Below are positions 1 through 5,276 of a stretch of 5,276 nucleotides of DNA, in pieces. Both the position numbers and the translations under genes were made by a program. The notes beneath the pieces were generated by a model. That model searched no databases. It saw nothing but the letters and a program-made list of their open reading frames with translations, and was not told the origin of the DNA. The DNA lies in contig DAOWOC010000102.1 in NCBI GenBank assembly GCA_030642225.1, positions 1 through 5,276 on the forward strand. The letters run 5' to 3'. How positions within the stretch are numbered: position 1 is the first letter of the stretch; each line of letters opens with the position of its first letter. The DNA is from Deltaproteobacteria bacterium (GTDB lineage: Bacteria; Desulfobacterota; DAOWOC01).

Positions 1-426
1 AAGGTCAGACGGCTTTATAATGATAAGATTATTGTTGGCTTTGCAGGCGCTACGGCAGATGCTTTTACACTTTTTGAGAGGTTTGAGACTAAGCTTGAAC
101 AGTATGGCGGGAATATTATGAGGGCAGCGGTTGAGCTTGTCAAGGATTGGCGGACCGATAAATTTTTAAGGCGTCTTGAAGCACTTCTTCTTGCAGCGGA
201 TAATGAACATACCCTTCTTATTTCCGGGAATGGTGATGTGCTTGAGCCGGATCAACAGGTATCGGCTATTGGTTCAGGCGGCCCTTATGCCCAGGCCGCA
301 GGTATAGCCCTGATTAAAAATACAGAGCTGGATGCCGAGACAATAGCAAGAAAGGCCATGGAGATTGCTTCTGAAATTTGTATTTATACCAATAATAATA
401 TCATCATAGAAAAATTGCAAAGGTAG
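1..426 (+). CDS. hslV: ATP-dependent protease proteolytic subunit HslV (ClpQ), 5'-truncated by window edge
   Basis: This is the C-terminal 141 residues of HslV, the threonine-protease core of the cytoplasmic HslVU protease, which degrades unfolded and regulatory proteins handed over by HslU. The frame is open from base 1 and begins KVRRLYNDK, followed by [17 protein letters not shown] (visible residues 13-29). Later come [22 protein letters not shown], the ISGNGDV turn, [12 protein letters not shown] and the ICIYTNNN end block, all hallmarks of the family. By comparison with E. coli HslV, about 33 residues are missing. These include the N-terminal catalytic Thr; the first visible Lys appears to match the active-site Lys33. 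The stop (TAG, 424-426) lies 4 bp before hslU, and the hslU ribosome binding site sits in the last hslV codons, so the two are one transcript. The gene is cut by the window edge and shows no sign of decay. Confidence 0.97.
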   Translation, partial: KVRRLYNDKIIVGFAGATADAFTLFERFETKLEQYGGNIMRAAVELVKDWRTDKFLRRLEALLLAADNEHTLLISGNGDVLEPDQQVSAIGSGGPYAQAAGIALIKNTELDAETIARKAMEIASEICIYTNNNIIIEKLQR

Positions 427-430
427 ATAT

Positions 431-1801
431 ATGACAGTAGATATAAGTAAACAACTTACACCAAGAGAGATTGTTAATGAGCTTGATCAATATATTATTG
501 GCCAGGGTGATGCAAAAAAGGCTGTTGCCATAGCCCTCAGGAATCGATGGAGGAGGCAGCAGGTTGATCCTGCTCTGCGTGATGAAATTGCGCCAAAGAA
601 TATTATTATGATAGGCCCCACAGGTGTTGGTAAAACAGAGATTGCAAGAAGGCTTGCCAATCTTGCGAATTCGCCTTTTATCAAAGTAGAGGCATCCAAA
701 TTTACAGAGGTGGGTTATGTCGGCAGGGATGTGGAATCTATTATAAGGGATCTTACGGAACTCGCTGTTAACATGGTAAGACATGAAGAAGAAAAAAATG
801 TGCGCATTAAAGCTGAAAAGATTGCTGAAGAGCGTTTGCTTGATCTGCTCCTGCCGCCTGGCAGACAGGAAGGAAATAAGCAGGATATAGATATCAAGGA
901 ACCGGAAGAGAAACCAGGGGTAAATACCAGGGAAAAATTGCGCAAACTGCTTCGTGAAGGTAAATTTGATGACCGTGATCTTGATCTTGAGGTTCCTGCT
1001 GCAAATTTCCCCATGGTTGAGATTTTTTCCAATGCCGGCGTAGAGGATATTGGGTTTAATTTGAAAGAAATGTTCGGACAGATGATGCCTTCCAAGACAA
1101 AGCGGCGTAAAGTAAAGCTGCCCCAGGCAAGGGAGTTGATTATTCATGAAGAATCTCAAAAATTGATTGACCCTGACTTGGTTGCAAAGCTTGCTGTTGA
1201 GCTTGTGCAGCATTCAGGCATGGTATTTTTAGATGAGGTAGACAAGATTGCCTCAAGGAATAGTTCGTCATCAGGGCCTGATATCTCAAGAGAGGGTGTA
1301 CAGCGTGATCTTCTCCCTATTGTTGAGGGTTCTACGGTAAATACAAAGTACGGGCTGGTAAAGACCGATCATATACTCTTTGTTGCTGCCGGAGCCTTTC
1401 ATATGAATAAGCCTTCCGATCTTCTTCCTGAACTCCAGGGGCGTTTCCCTATAAGGGTTGAGCTGGATGCGCTTAAAAAAGGCGATTTTGTCCGTATTCT
1501 GGTTGAACCTCAGAATGCATTGATTAAGCAATATTCCGCTCTCATGGCCACAGAGGGCATATCCCTTGAATTTACCGATGGCGCTATTGAAGAGATCGCC
1601 TCGCTTGCAGCAAAGGTAAATGAAAAGACCGAGGATATTGGCGCCAGGCGTTTGCATACAATAATGGAACGGCTTTTGGAAGATCTTTCATTTTTAGCTC
1701 CTGAGATAGATAGAGAAAAGGAGATTATTGACAGGGAATATGTTAATAAAAAGCTCAGCGATCTTGTTCAGGATGATAATCTTAGCCGTTATATACTTTA
1801 A
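431..1801 (+). CDS. hslU: ATP-dependent protease ATPase subunit HslU (ClpY)
   Basis: HslU is the hexameric AAA+ unfoldase that binds, unfolds and threads substrates into the HslV chamber. The protein has 456 residues, normal for the family (E. coli 443). Visible motifs in order are: the N-terminal [16 protein letters not shown] block (10-25), Walker A GPTGVGKT (62-69), the pore loop GYVGRD (95-100), and a charged intermediate domain (about 110-245). Then come Walker B VFLDEVDK (265-272), the sensor-1 region FVAAGAF (317-323), [12 protein letters not shown] with the likely arginine finger R338, and sensor-2 GARRLHT (404-410). The protein ends LSRYIL, the C-terminal tail that docks into HslV. 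The ATG start is supported by AAAGG at 419-423 with a 7-nt spacer and by the conserved N-terminus. No truncation or missing key residue was seen. Any heat-shock promoter would lie upstream of hslV, outside the window. Confidence 0.98.
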   Translation: MTVDISKQLTPREIVNELDQYIIGQGDAKKAVAIALRNRWRRQQVDPALRDEIAPKNIIMIGPTGVGKTEIARRLANLANSPFIKVEASKFTEVGYVGRDVESIIRDLTELAVNMVRHEEEKNVRIKAEKIAEERLLDLLLPPGRQEGNKQDIDIKEPEEKPGVNTREKLRKLLREGKFDDRDLDLEVPAANFPMVEIFSNAGVEDIGFNLKEMFGQMMPSKTKRRKVKLPQARELIIHEESQKLIDPDLVAKLAVELVQHSGMVFLDEVDKIASRNSSSSGPDISREGVQRDLLPIVEGSTVNTKYGLVKTDHILFVAAGAFHMNKPSDLLPELQGRFPIRVELDALKKGDFVRILVEPQNALIKQYSALMATEGISLEFTDGAIEEIASLAAKVNEKTEDIGARRLHTIMERLLEDLSFLAPEIDREKEIIDREYVNKKLSDLVQDDNLSRYIL

Positions 1802-1846
1802 AATCAGCGTCTTTATAAAAAGTCAGGGGATATTAATCCTGTGAAA

Positions 1847-1871
1847 ACGGTCTCCTTTTTTACGAGATCGT
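1847..1871. promoter_or_regulatory. Inverted repeat overlapping the putative argB promoter
   Basis: ACGGTCTC (1847-1854) can pair with GAGATCGT (1864-1871) over 8 bp, including one G-T wobble, around a 9-base loop CTTTTTTAC. The repeat spans the proposed -35 element and the start of the spacer. It could be an operator for a repressor, or an RNA hairpin on transcripts reading through from hslU. It is not a standard intrinsic terminator: the T-run is in the loop, and the stem is followed by CACAATTTA rather than by T residues. It does not resemble the E. coli ARG box. An 8-bp imperfect stem in AT-rich DNA can also arise by chance. Confidence 0.3.
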
Positions 1872-1886
1872 CACAATTTATATAAT
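1859..1886 (+). promoter_or_regulatory. Putative sigma70-type promoter for argBDF
   Basis: A perfect TATAAT (1881-1886) is preceded, 16 bp upstream, by TTTACG (1859-1864), which matches 4 of 6 bases of TTGACA. Transcription would start near 1892-1894, giving a leader of roughly 20 nt that contains the argB ribosome binding site. It lies in the 111-bp gap that separates hslU from argB, where the function changes from proteolysis to arginine synthesis. The gap is very AT-rich, so a chance TATAAT is possible. Read-through from hslVU cannot be excluded because no clear terminator follows hslU. Confidence 0.5.
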
Positions 1887-1896
1887 TTATTTTTTT

Positions 1897-1902
1897 GAGG
1901 TG
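1897..1902 (+). promoter_or_regulatory. argB ribosome binding site, decides GTG start
   Basis: GAGGTG pairs well with the 16S anti-Shine-Dalgarno sequence and lies 10 nt before the GTG at 1913. The alternative in-frame TTG at 1895-1897 overlaps this site, has only T-rich sequence just upstream and so lacks a ribosome binding site of its own. The GTG start is therefore preferred. Confidence 0.7.
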
Positions 1903-1912
1903 TTTATTCATC

Positions 1913-2794
1913 GTGGATGAACTTATAAAGAAAGCCAAGACACTTATAGAGTCTTTGCCATATATTAAACGGTTTTATGGTAAAACCATTGTTATCAAGT
2001 ATGGCGGTCATGCCATGATAGACAATGAATTAAAGGAAAGTTTTGCGCTTGATATTATTTTATTAAAATATATTGGGATAAATCCTGTGGTGGTTCATGG
2101 TGGGGGTCCACAAATAGGAGTTATGCTTGAACGGCTCGGGATTAAAACAAGTTTTGTCGATGGTTTCAGAATTACTGATCAGGAGACCATGGATGTTGTT
2201 GAAATGGTTCTTGTAGGTAAGGTAAATAAGGAGATAGTAGGACTTGTCAATACCCATGGGGGCATGGCCGTCGGGTTGAGCGGAAAGGACGGAAGGCTGA
2301 TTATGGGCAAAAAGATGAATATTATGAAGGCTATGGAAGATAATCAGCCCCCTGAAATTATTGATACCGGTAAACTTGGAGAGGTTGAACAGATAAATCC
2401 AGGTGTTTTAAAAGGGCTGCAGGAGCAGGGATTTATACCTGTTATAGCGCCGGTCGGGGTTGGTGAGAATGGCGAGACATACAATATTAATGCTGATCTT
2501 GTCGCAGGCAGCCTGGCATCAGCAATGAATGCCGCCAAACTCATTCTGCTTACCGATGTGCCCGGGGTATGTGATAAGGATAACAATTTAATCTCAAGTC
2601 TGACAAGAGAGCAGGCATTGTCATATATTGACAGTAATATAATAATCAGAGGCATGATCCCCAAGGTTAAATGCTGTATTGATGCTGTATCAAAAGGGGT
2701 TAAAAAAGCTCATATTATTAACGGAAGGCTGGAGCATGCCGTGCTTCTTGAGATATTTACCGAGAGCGGTGTCGGAACAGAGATCGCATTATAA
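1913..2794 (+). CDS. argB: Acetylglutamate kinase (N-acetyl-L-glutamate 5-phosphotransferase)
   Basis: ArgB phosphorylates N-acetylglutamate with ATP, the second step of arginine synthesis and commonly its controlled step, in the cytoplasm. From the GTG start it has 293 residues, close to the roughly 280-300 of arginine-sensitive enzymes and longer than E. coli ArgB (258). Amino-acid-kinase motifs are KYGG (29-32), HGGGPQI (62-68), GFRITD (84-89, substrate Arg86), NINAD (191-195), LTDVPGV (213-219) and GMIPK (247-251). The N-terminal helix before the kinase core ([15 protein letters not shown], 11-25) and the C-terminal [10 protein letters not shown] (282-291) are the kind of extensions that form the arginine site of feedback-inhibited hexameric enzymes. 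Inhibition by arginine is therefore inferred. The residue before GMIPK is Arg246, where many homologues have Gly. argD begins 13 bp downstream. A start at TTG 1895 would add six residues and is less likely. Confidence 0.97.
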   Translation: MDELIKKAKTLIESLPYIKRFYGKTIVIKYGGHAMIDNELKESFALDIILLKYIGINPVVVHGGGPQIGVMLERLGIKTSFVDGFRITDQETMDVVEMVLVGKVNKEIVGLVNTHGGMAVGLSGKDGRLIMGKKMNIMKAMEDNQPPEIIDTGKLGEVEQINPGVLKGLQEQGFIPVIAPVGVGENGETYNINADLVAGSLASAMNAAKLILLTDVPGVCDKDNNLISSLTREQALSYIDSNIIIRGMIPKVKCCIDAVSKGVKKAHIINGRLEHAVLLEIFTESGVGTEIAL

Positions 2795-2800
2795 GAGGGT
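2795..2800 (+). promoter_or_regulatory. argD ribosome binding site, decides TTG start
   Basis: AGAGGG directly follows the argB stop codon and lies 7 nt before TTG 2808, an ideal spacing. No ATG or GTG in the argD frame lies at a suitable distance. An ATG at 2815 is in another frame. The site supports a TTG start and close translational linkage to argB. Confidence 0.75.
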
Positions 2801-2807
2801 TTTTGAG

Positions 2808-4007
2808 TTGAGTAATGAAATATTTGAAAATATAAAATTAAACGAGCAGAAAAATATTTTTCAGACATATAAAAGGCTTCCTGTGATAATTACAAGAGGA
2901 AAAGGTGTTAATGTCTGGGATATTGATAATAAAAAATATATTGATTTTTTATCAGGTATATCAGTTTGTAATCTTGGACATTGTCCTGATTTTATTACTA
3001 GGGCTATTTGTGAACAGGCAAAACGTCTGGTTCATGTATCCAATATATATTACACTGAAAATCAGATTATCCTGTCGCAGCAGCTGGTTTCCAGTTCTTT
3101 TGCAGACGCAATCTTTTTTTGCAATAGCGGCACTGAGGCCATAGAAGGTGTCATAAAAACAGCACGTCGTTATTCTTATGAATATTATGGCAAAGACCGG
3201 TCAAGGATAATTGTCATGGAAAATGCGTTTCACGGCAGGACATTAGGCGCTCTTTCCGCAACTTCACAACCGAAATTCCATAAGGGTTTCGGGCCCATGA
3301 TGGAGGGGTTTGATGTTGTGCCGTATGATAATCCCGAAGCTATTGAAAAAGCCATAGGCAGTGCAACCTGCGGTGTTTTGCTCGAACCGGTCCAGGGTGA
3401 GGGCGGTGTATGTATACCTGATGCCGGTTATTTAAAAAAGGTAAGGGCTATCTGCTCAAAACATAATCTTTTGATGATCCTTGATGAGATACAGACAGGC
3501 ATGGGAAGGACAGGCAGACTGTGGGCTTATGAACACTCGGGTATTGAGCCGGATATTATCACAAGCGCAAAGGCCATTGCAAACGGGCTTCCATGTGGGG
3601 CAATCCTTGCCACTGACAAGGTCGCAAAGGTTATGGAACCTGGTACGCACGGTTCGACCTTTGGGGGGTCTCCCCTTGTTTGCGCCGCAGCAATAGAGGT
3701 TATGAATGCATTATTAAACAACAGTGTCCTTGAAAATTGCAACAAGATGGGCGCTTATTTTTTAAGCAGGCTTAAATTATTGGGGGAAAAATATTCCTTT
3801 ATTAAAGATGTGCGGGGTATTGGTCTTATGATTGGCATGGAGCTTGACAGACCATGTCAGGATGTAGTTTTAAAGTGCCTTGACAAGGGATTTTTAATCA
3901 ATTGTACACAGGAAAGTGTTTTAAGATTTTTGCCGCCCCTTATTATACAAAAACAAGAGATTGATCAGCTTTATGCTGTGTTGGATGAAATTTTTGAAAA
4001 GTGGTAA
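2808..4007 (+). CDS. argD: Acetylornithine aminotransferase (class III, PLP-dependent)
   Basis: ArgD transfers an amino group from glutamate to N-acetylglutamate semialdehyde, giving N-acetylornithine. Many homologues also act on N-succinyl-diaminopimelate in lysine synthesis. From TTG 2808 the protein has 399 residues, the usual family length. Class III aminotransferase landmarks are NSGTEAIEG (106-114, the phosphate-binding loop), FHGRTLGALSAT (141-152), EPVQGEGG (193-200) and DEIQTGMGRTG (226-236, Asp226 contacting the pyridine nitrogen). Lys255 in SAKAIANGLPCGA is the Schiff-base lysine, HGSTFGG (281-287) provides the Thr for the PLP phosphate, and Arg373 in VLRFLPP is the likely carboxylate-binding residue. 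The frame stays open upstream to an ATG at 2679, but using that would overlap argB by 116 bp and add 43 residues unlike the family. The stop is 7 bp before argF. Position beside argB and argF favours an arginine role over other class III enzymes. Confidence 0.96.
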   Translation: MSNEIFENIKLNEQKNIFQTYKRLPVIITRGKGVNVWDIDNKKYIDFLSGISVCNLGHCPDFITRAICEQAKRLVHVSNIYYTENQIILSQQLVSSSFADAIFFCNSGTEAIEGVIKTARRYSYEYYGKDRSRIIVMENAFHGRTLGALSATSQPKFHKGFGPMMEGFDVVPYDNPEAIEKAIGSATCGVLLEPVQGEGGVCIPDAGYLKKVRAICSKHNLLMILDEIQTGMGRTGRLWAYEHSGIEPDIITSAKAIANGLPCGAILATDKVAKVMEPGTHGSTFGGSPLVCAAAIEVMNALLNNSVLENCNKMGAYFLSRLKLLGEKYSFIKDVRGIGLMIGMELDRPCQDVVLKCLDKGFLINCTQESVLRFLPPLIIQKQEIDQLYAVLDEIFEKW

Positions 4008-4014
4008 TTAAATT

Positions 4015-4986
4015 ATGAAACACCTCAGAACCCTTTACGATCTTGGTGGGACAGGTATACTCAGCATACTTGATATGGCAGACTCCCTGAAAAAAAAGCA
4101 TGGAGCTAACGAGGAGCATCTACTGCTCAAGGGTAAGATCCTTGGAATGATTTTTGATAAACCTTCAACCCGTACAAGAGTTTCCTTTGAGGCAGGTATC
4201 TGCCAGCTCGGCGGTCATGCCATTTATCTGCCGTCATCACAGACTCAGATTTCACGCAAAGAGCCTGTTAAAGATACAGCGCGGGTACTTTCCAGATATA
4301 TTGACTTAATTATGATAAGGACTTTTGCCCAGGATATTGTGGATGAAATGGCCTTGCACAGCACTATCCCTGTTATTAATGGATTGACCGATCTATTTCA
4401 TCCATGTCAGGTGCTTGCTGATCTCATGACCATCCGTGAACATTTCGGGGCCTTGCACAATCTGGGGATAGCATGGGTCGGCGATGGAAACAATATGGCT
4501 AATTCATGGATTAATGCCGCAGCTATCCTCGGGCTTGAATTCAATATCGCATGTCCTGAAGGATTTATGCCTGACCCAAAGGTTATTGAAACAGCCGGGG
4601 CAAGTGCGATGGAAAATATCCGTATAATGAATGACCCTTATGAGGCTGTTAAGGGTGTCAGCGCGATAAATACTGATGTGTGGGTATCTATGGGAGATAA
4701 CATCAGGGGAAATAACATCAGGGGAAATAATATCAGGGAAGATAACATCAGGGAAGATAATGCTGAAGAGAAGAAGAAATCAGCATTTAGACCTTATCAG
4801 GTGAACCAGGCGCTTTTGAATAAGGCTGGTAATAATGTTATTGTGTTGCATTGCCTGCCTGCGCATCGTGGTGAAGAGATAACTGATAATGTTATTGAAG
4901 GGCAGTGCAGCATGGTCTTTGAGCAGGCTGAAAATCGTTTGCATGTCCAGAAAGCTATCATATTGAAGCTATTGGATAGAGCATAA
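4015..4986 (+). CDS. argF: Ornithine carbamoyltransferase with a repeat-derived insertion
   Basis: ArgF joins carbamoyl phosphate and ornithine to give citrulline. The 323-residue protein has the carbamoyl-phosphate motif STRTR (51-55), Arg102, HPCQ (129-132), ornithine-binding DVWVSMG (221-227) and HCLPAHRGEEI (279-289, Cys280). These match true ornithine enzymes rather than acetyl- or succinylornithine transcarbamylases, which differ around the SMG and HCLP motifs. Most OTCases have about 300-310 residues. The excess is explained by four 5-residue repeats (228-247) just after SMG. Without them, about 10 residues separate SMG from FRPYQ, as in normal enzymes. The catalytic motifs are intact, so activity is probable but not proven. 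The ATG is 7 bp after argD. Its ribosome binding site is weak (AAAAGTGG at the argD end), so coupling to argD translation is likely. An anabolic role is inferred from the argBD context. Confidence 0.95.
   Translation: MKHLRTLYDLGGTGILSILDMADSLKKKHGANEEHLLLKGKILGMIFDKPSTRTRVSFEAGICQLGGHAIYLPSSQTQISRKEPVKDTARVLSRYIDLIMIRTFAQDIVDEMALHSTIPVINGLTDLFHPCQVLADLMTIREHFGALHNLGIAWVGDGNNMANSWINAAAILGLEFNIACPEGFMPDPKVIETAGASAMENIRIMNDPYEAVKGVSAINTDVWVSMGDNIRGNNIRGNNIREDNIREDNAEEKKKSAFRPYQVNQALLNKAGNNVIVLHCLPAHRGEEITDNVIEGQCSMVFEQAENRLHVQKAIILKLLDRA
4696..4761 (+). repeat. In-frame 15-bp tandem repeat within argF (4.4 copies)
   Basis: Four head-to-tail 15-bp units occupy 4696-4755, starting with GATAACATCAGGGGA, and a partial fifth, GATAAT, runs to 4761. 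Units 1 and 2 differ at one base, units 2 and 3 at two, and units 1 and 4 at one, so the array is recent or kept similar. The unit length is five codons and the unit is in phase with argF. The peptides are DNIRG, NNIRG, NNIRE and DNIRE, followed by DN. Gain or loss of units would change protein length by five residues without a frameshift. The partial copy is continuous with the ordinary argF sequence AEEKKKSAF. Confidence 0.97.
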
Positions 4987-4989
4987 TAC

Positions 4990-4997
4990 TGAGGTGA
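4990..4997 (+). promoter_or_regulatory. Strong ribosome binding site of the M20 gene
   Basis: TGAGGTGA lies just after the argF stop and 4 nt before ATG 5002 (7 nt counted from GAGG). It is the best Shine-Dalgarno match in the cluster and fixes the start of the downstream partial gene, which has no other candidate start nearby. Confidence 0.75.
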
Positions 4998-5001
4998 GCA
5001 T

Positions 5002-5276
5002 ATGCAATTACTACAAGACCTAATGATAGGATCATATACGGGAAATTATGTAGGTATCATCAAAGTGATAGTCGAAGCTCTGGAGGATGCAGGAGCTAAA
5101 GTGATATTGCAGGATATATCTAATGATGTTAATAATAAATCTAATGTAATCGGTGTATTTGGAAAGCCTAAGCTGGTGATAAATTGTCATATGGATACAG
5201 TGCCTCCTGTCGAAGGTTGGAGTACTGATCCTATGAAGTTAGTAGTGAAGGAGGGGAAAGCGTATGGTCTAGGGAC
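5002..5276 (+). CDS. M20-family metallohydrolase, ArgE/DapE/ACY1 type, 3'-truncated by window edge
   Basis: The first 91 residues of a zinc-dependent amidohydrolase are visible. The diagnostic motif is INCHMDTVPP (60-69), in which His63 is a metal ligand and Asp65 the catalytic-site Asp. It is followed by GWSTDP (72-77) and KAYGLG (86-91), the start of the usual GRG-x-x-D metal motif, which lies past the edge. An N-terminal segment with YTGN resembles the SxTGxE opening of many members. Position 15 bp after argF suggests N-acetylornithine deacetylation (ArgE), but DapE-like desuccinylase, LysK-like or peptidase roles fit the fragment equally well, so no symbol is given. The N-terminal part before the HxD motif is rather short. 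Codon choice differs from its neighbours: of 12 Val codons only one is GTT, and of 8 Leu codons none is CTT and three are CTA, which hints at a different origin. Confidence 0.85.
   Translation, partial: MQLLQDLMIGSYTGNYVGIIKVIVEALEDAGAKVILQDISNDVNNKSNVIGVFGKPKLVINCHMDTVPPVEGWSTDPMKLVVKEGKAYGLG

Noticed and set aside
404..1213. A 269-codon open frame on the minus strand, opposite hslV-hslU
   Set aside because: It lies entirely antisense to the highly conserved hslU, its translation is Cys-, Phe- and Asn-rich without domain motifs, and no ribosome binding site or context supports it. It is a shadow of hslU codon bias.
1824..1841. Small hairpin CAGGGGATATTAATCCTG after hslU as a terminator
   Set aside because: The stem is short or bulged (GGAT/ATCC core with a 4-base loop) and is followed by GTGAAAACGG, not a T-run. 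It does not meet the criteria for an intrinsic terminator.
1900..1912. ARG-box-like TTATTCA half-site before argB
   Set aside because: Only one half-site is present, with no matching TGAAT arm at the right spacing. It also lies within the leader next to the start codon. In AT-rich DNA this is expected by chance.
2679..2807. N-terminal extension of argD to an upstream ATG
   Set aside because: The extension overlaps the 3' end of argB in another frame, its residues do not look like the family's N-terminus, and TTG 2808 has an ideal ribosome binding site and gives normal length.
2905..3144. Small plus-strand open frame inside argD (79 codons)
   Set aside because: It is out of frame within a fully conserved argD, with no motif, ribosome binding site or context to support it. 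Other short minus-strand frames inside argB, argD and hslU were rejected for the same reason.
4696..4761. Tandem repeat considered as a CRISPR fragment or binding-site iterons
   Set aside because: The units are directly adjacent with no spacers, are 15 bp in length, are in codon phase, and encode a clean 5-residue repeat inside an intact gene. A coding minisatellite explains them better.
4675..4986. argF as acetylornithine or succinylornithine transcarbamylase, given the loop insertion and the nearby M20 hydrolase
   Set aside because: The DVWVSMG and HCLPAHRGEEI motifs are those of ordinary ornithine enzymes, and the insertion is a tandem repeat rather than the family-specific changes of the acetylated-substrate enzymes.

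Overview
The window is one strand-uniform block of six genes, all on the plus strand: the end of hslV, complete hslU, then argB, argD and argF, and the start of an M20-family metallohydrolase that runs off the right edge. Protein sequence style and the joining of hslVU to an arginine cluster suggest an anaerobic deltaproteobacterium (Desulfobacterota, perhaps a Desulfobacterales sulfate reducer). That placement is an inference from memory of similar gene orders; nothing in the window proves it. The DNA looks moderately AT-rich.

Left part (1-1801): HslV is the proteolytic core and HslU the AAA+ unfoldase of the HslVU (ClpYQ) protease. They are 4 bp apart and surely co-transcribed, and the promoter lies outside the window. 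Middle (1802-1912): the only non-coding gap of any size, 111 bp. It holds a plausible sigma70-type promoter (TTTACG, 16 bp, TATAAT) overlapped by an inverted repeat, with no convincing terminator. Right part (1913-5276): argB (N-acetylglutamate kinase), argD (acetylornithine aminotransferase) and argF (ornithine carbamoyltransferase) are spaced 13 and 7 bp apart. The M20 gene follows 15 bp after argF. ArgB and ArgD make N-acetylornithine, something must remove the acetyl group, and ArgF turns ornithine into citrulline. The M20 gene is a candidate for the deacetylation step, but its substrate cannot be fixed from the visible fragment. argB and argD start at GTG and TTG codons.

The most unusual feature is an in-frame 15-bp tandem repeat (four units and a partial fifth) inside argF. 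It inserts about 20 hydrophilic residues directly after the ornithine-binding Ser-Met-Gly loop. Removing the four units restores a normal OTCase length and loop. The rest of the window is conventional housekeeping sequence, and I do not see an entirely new system in it.
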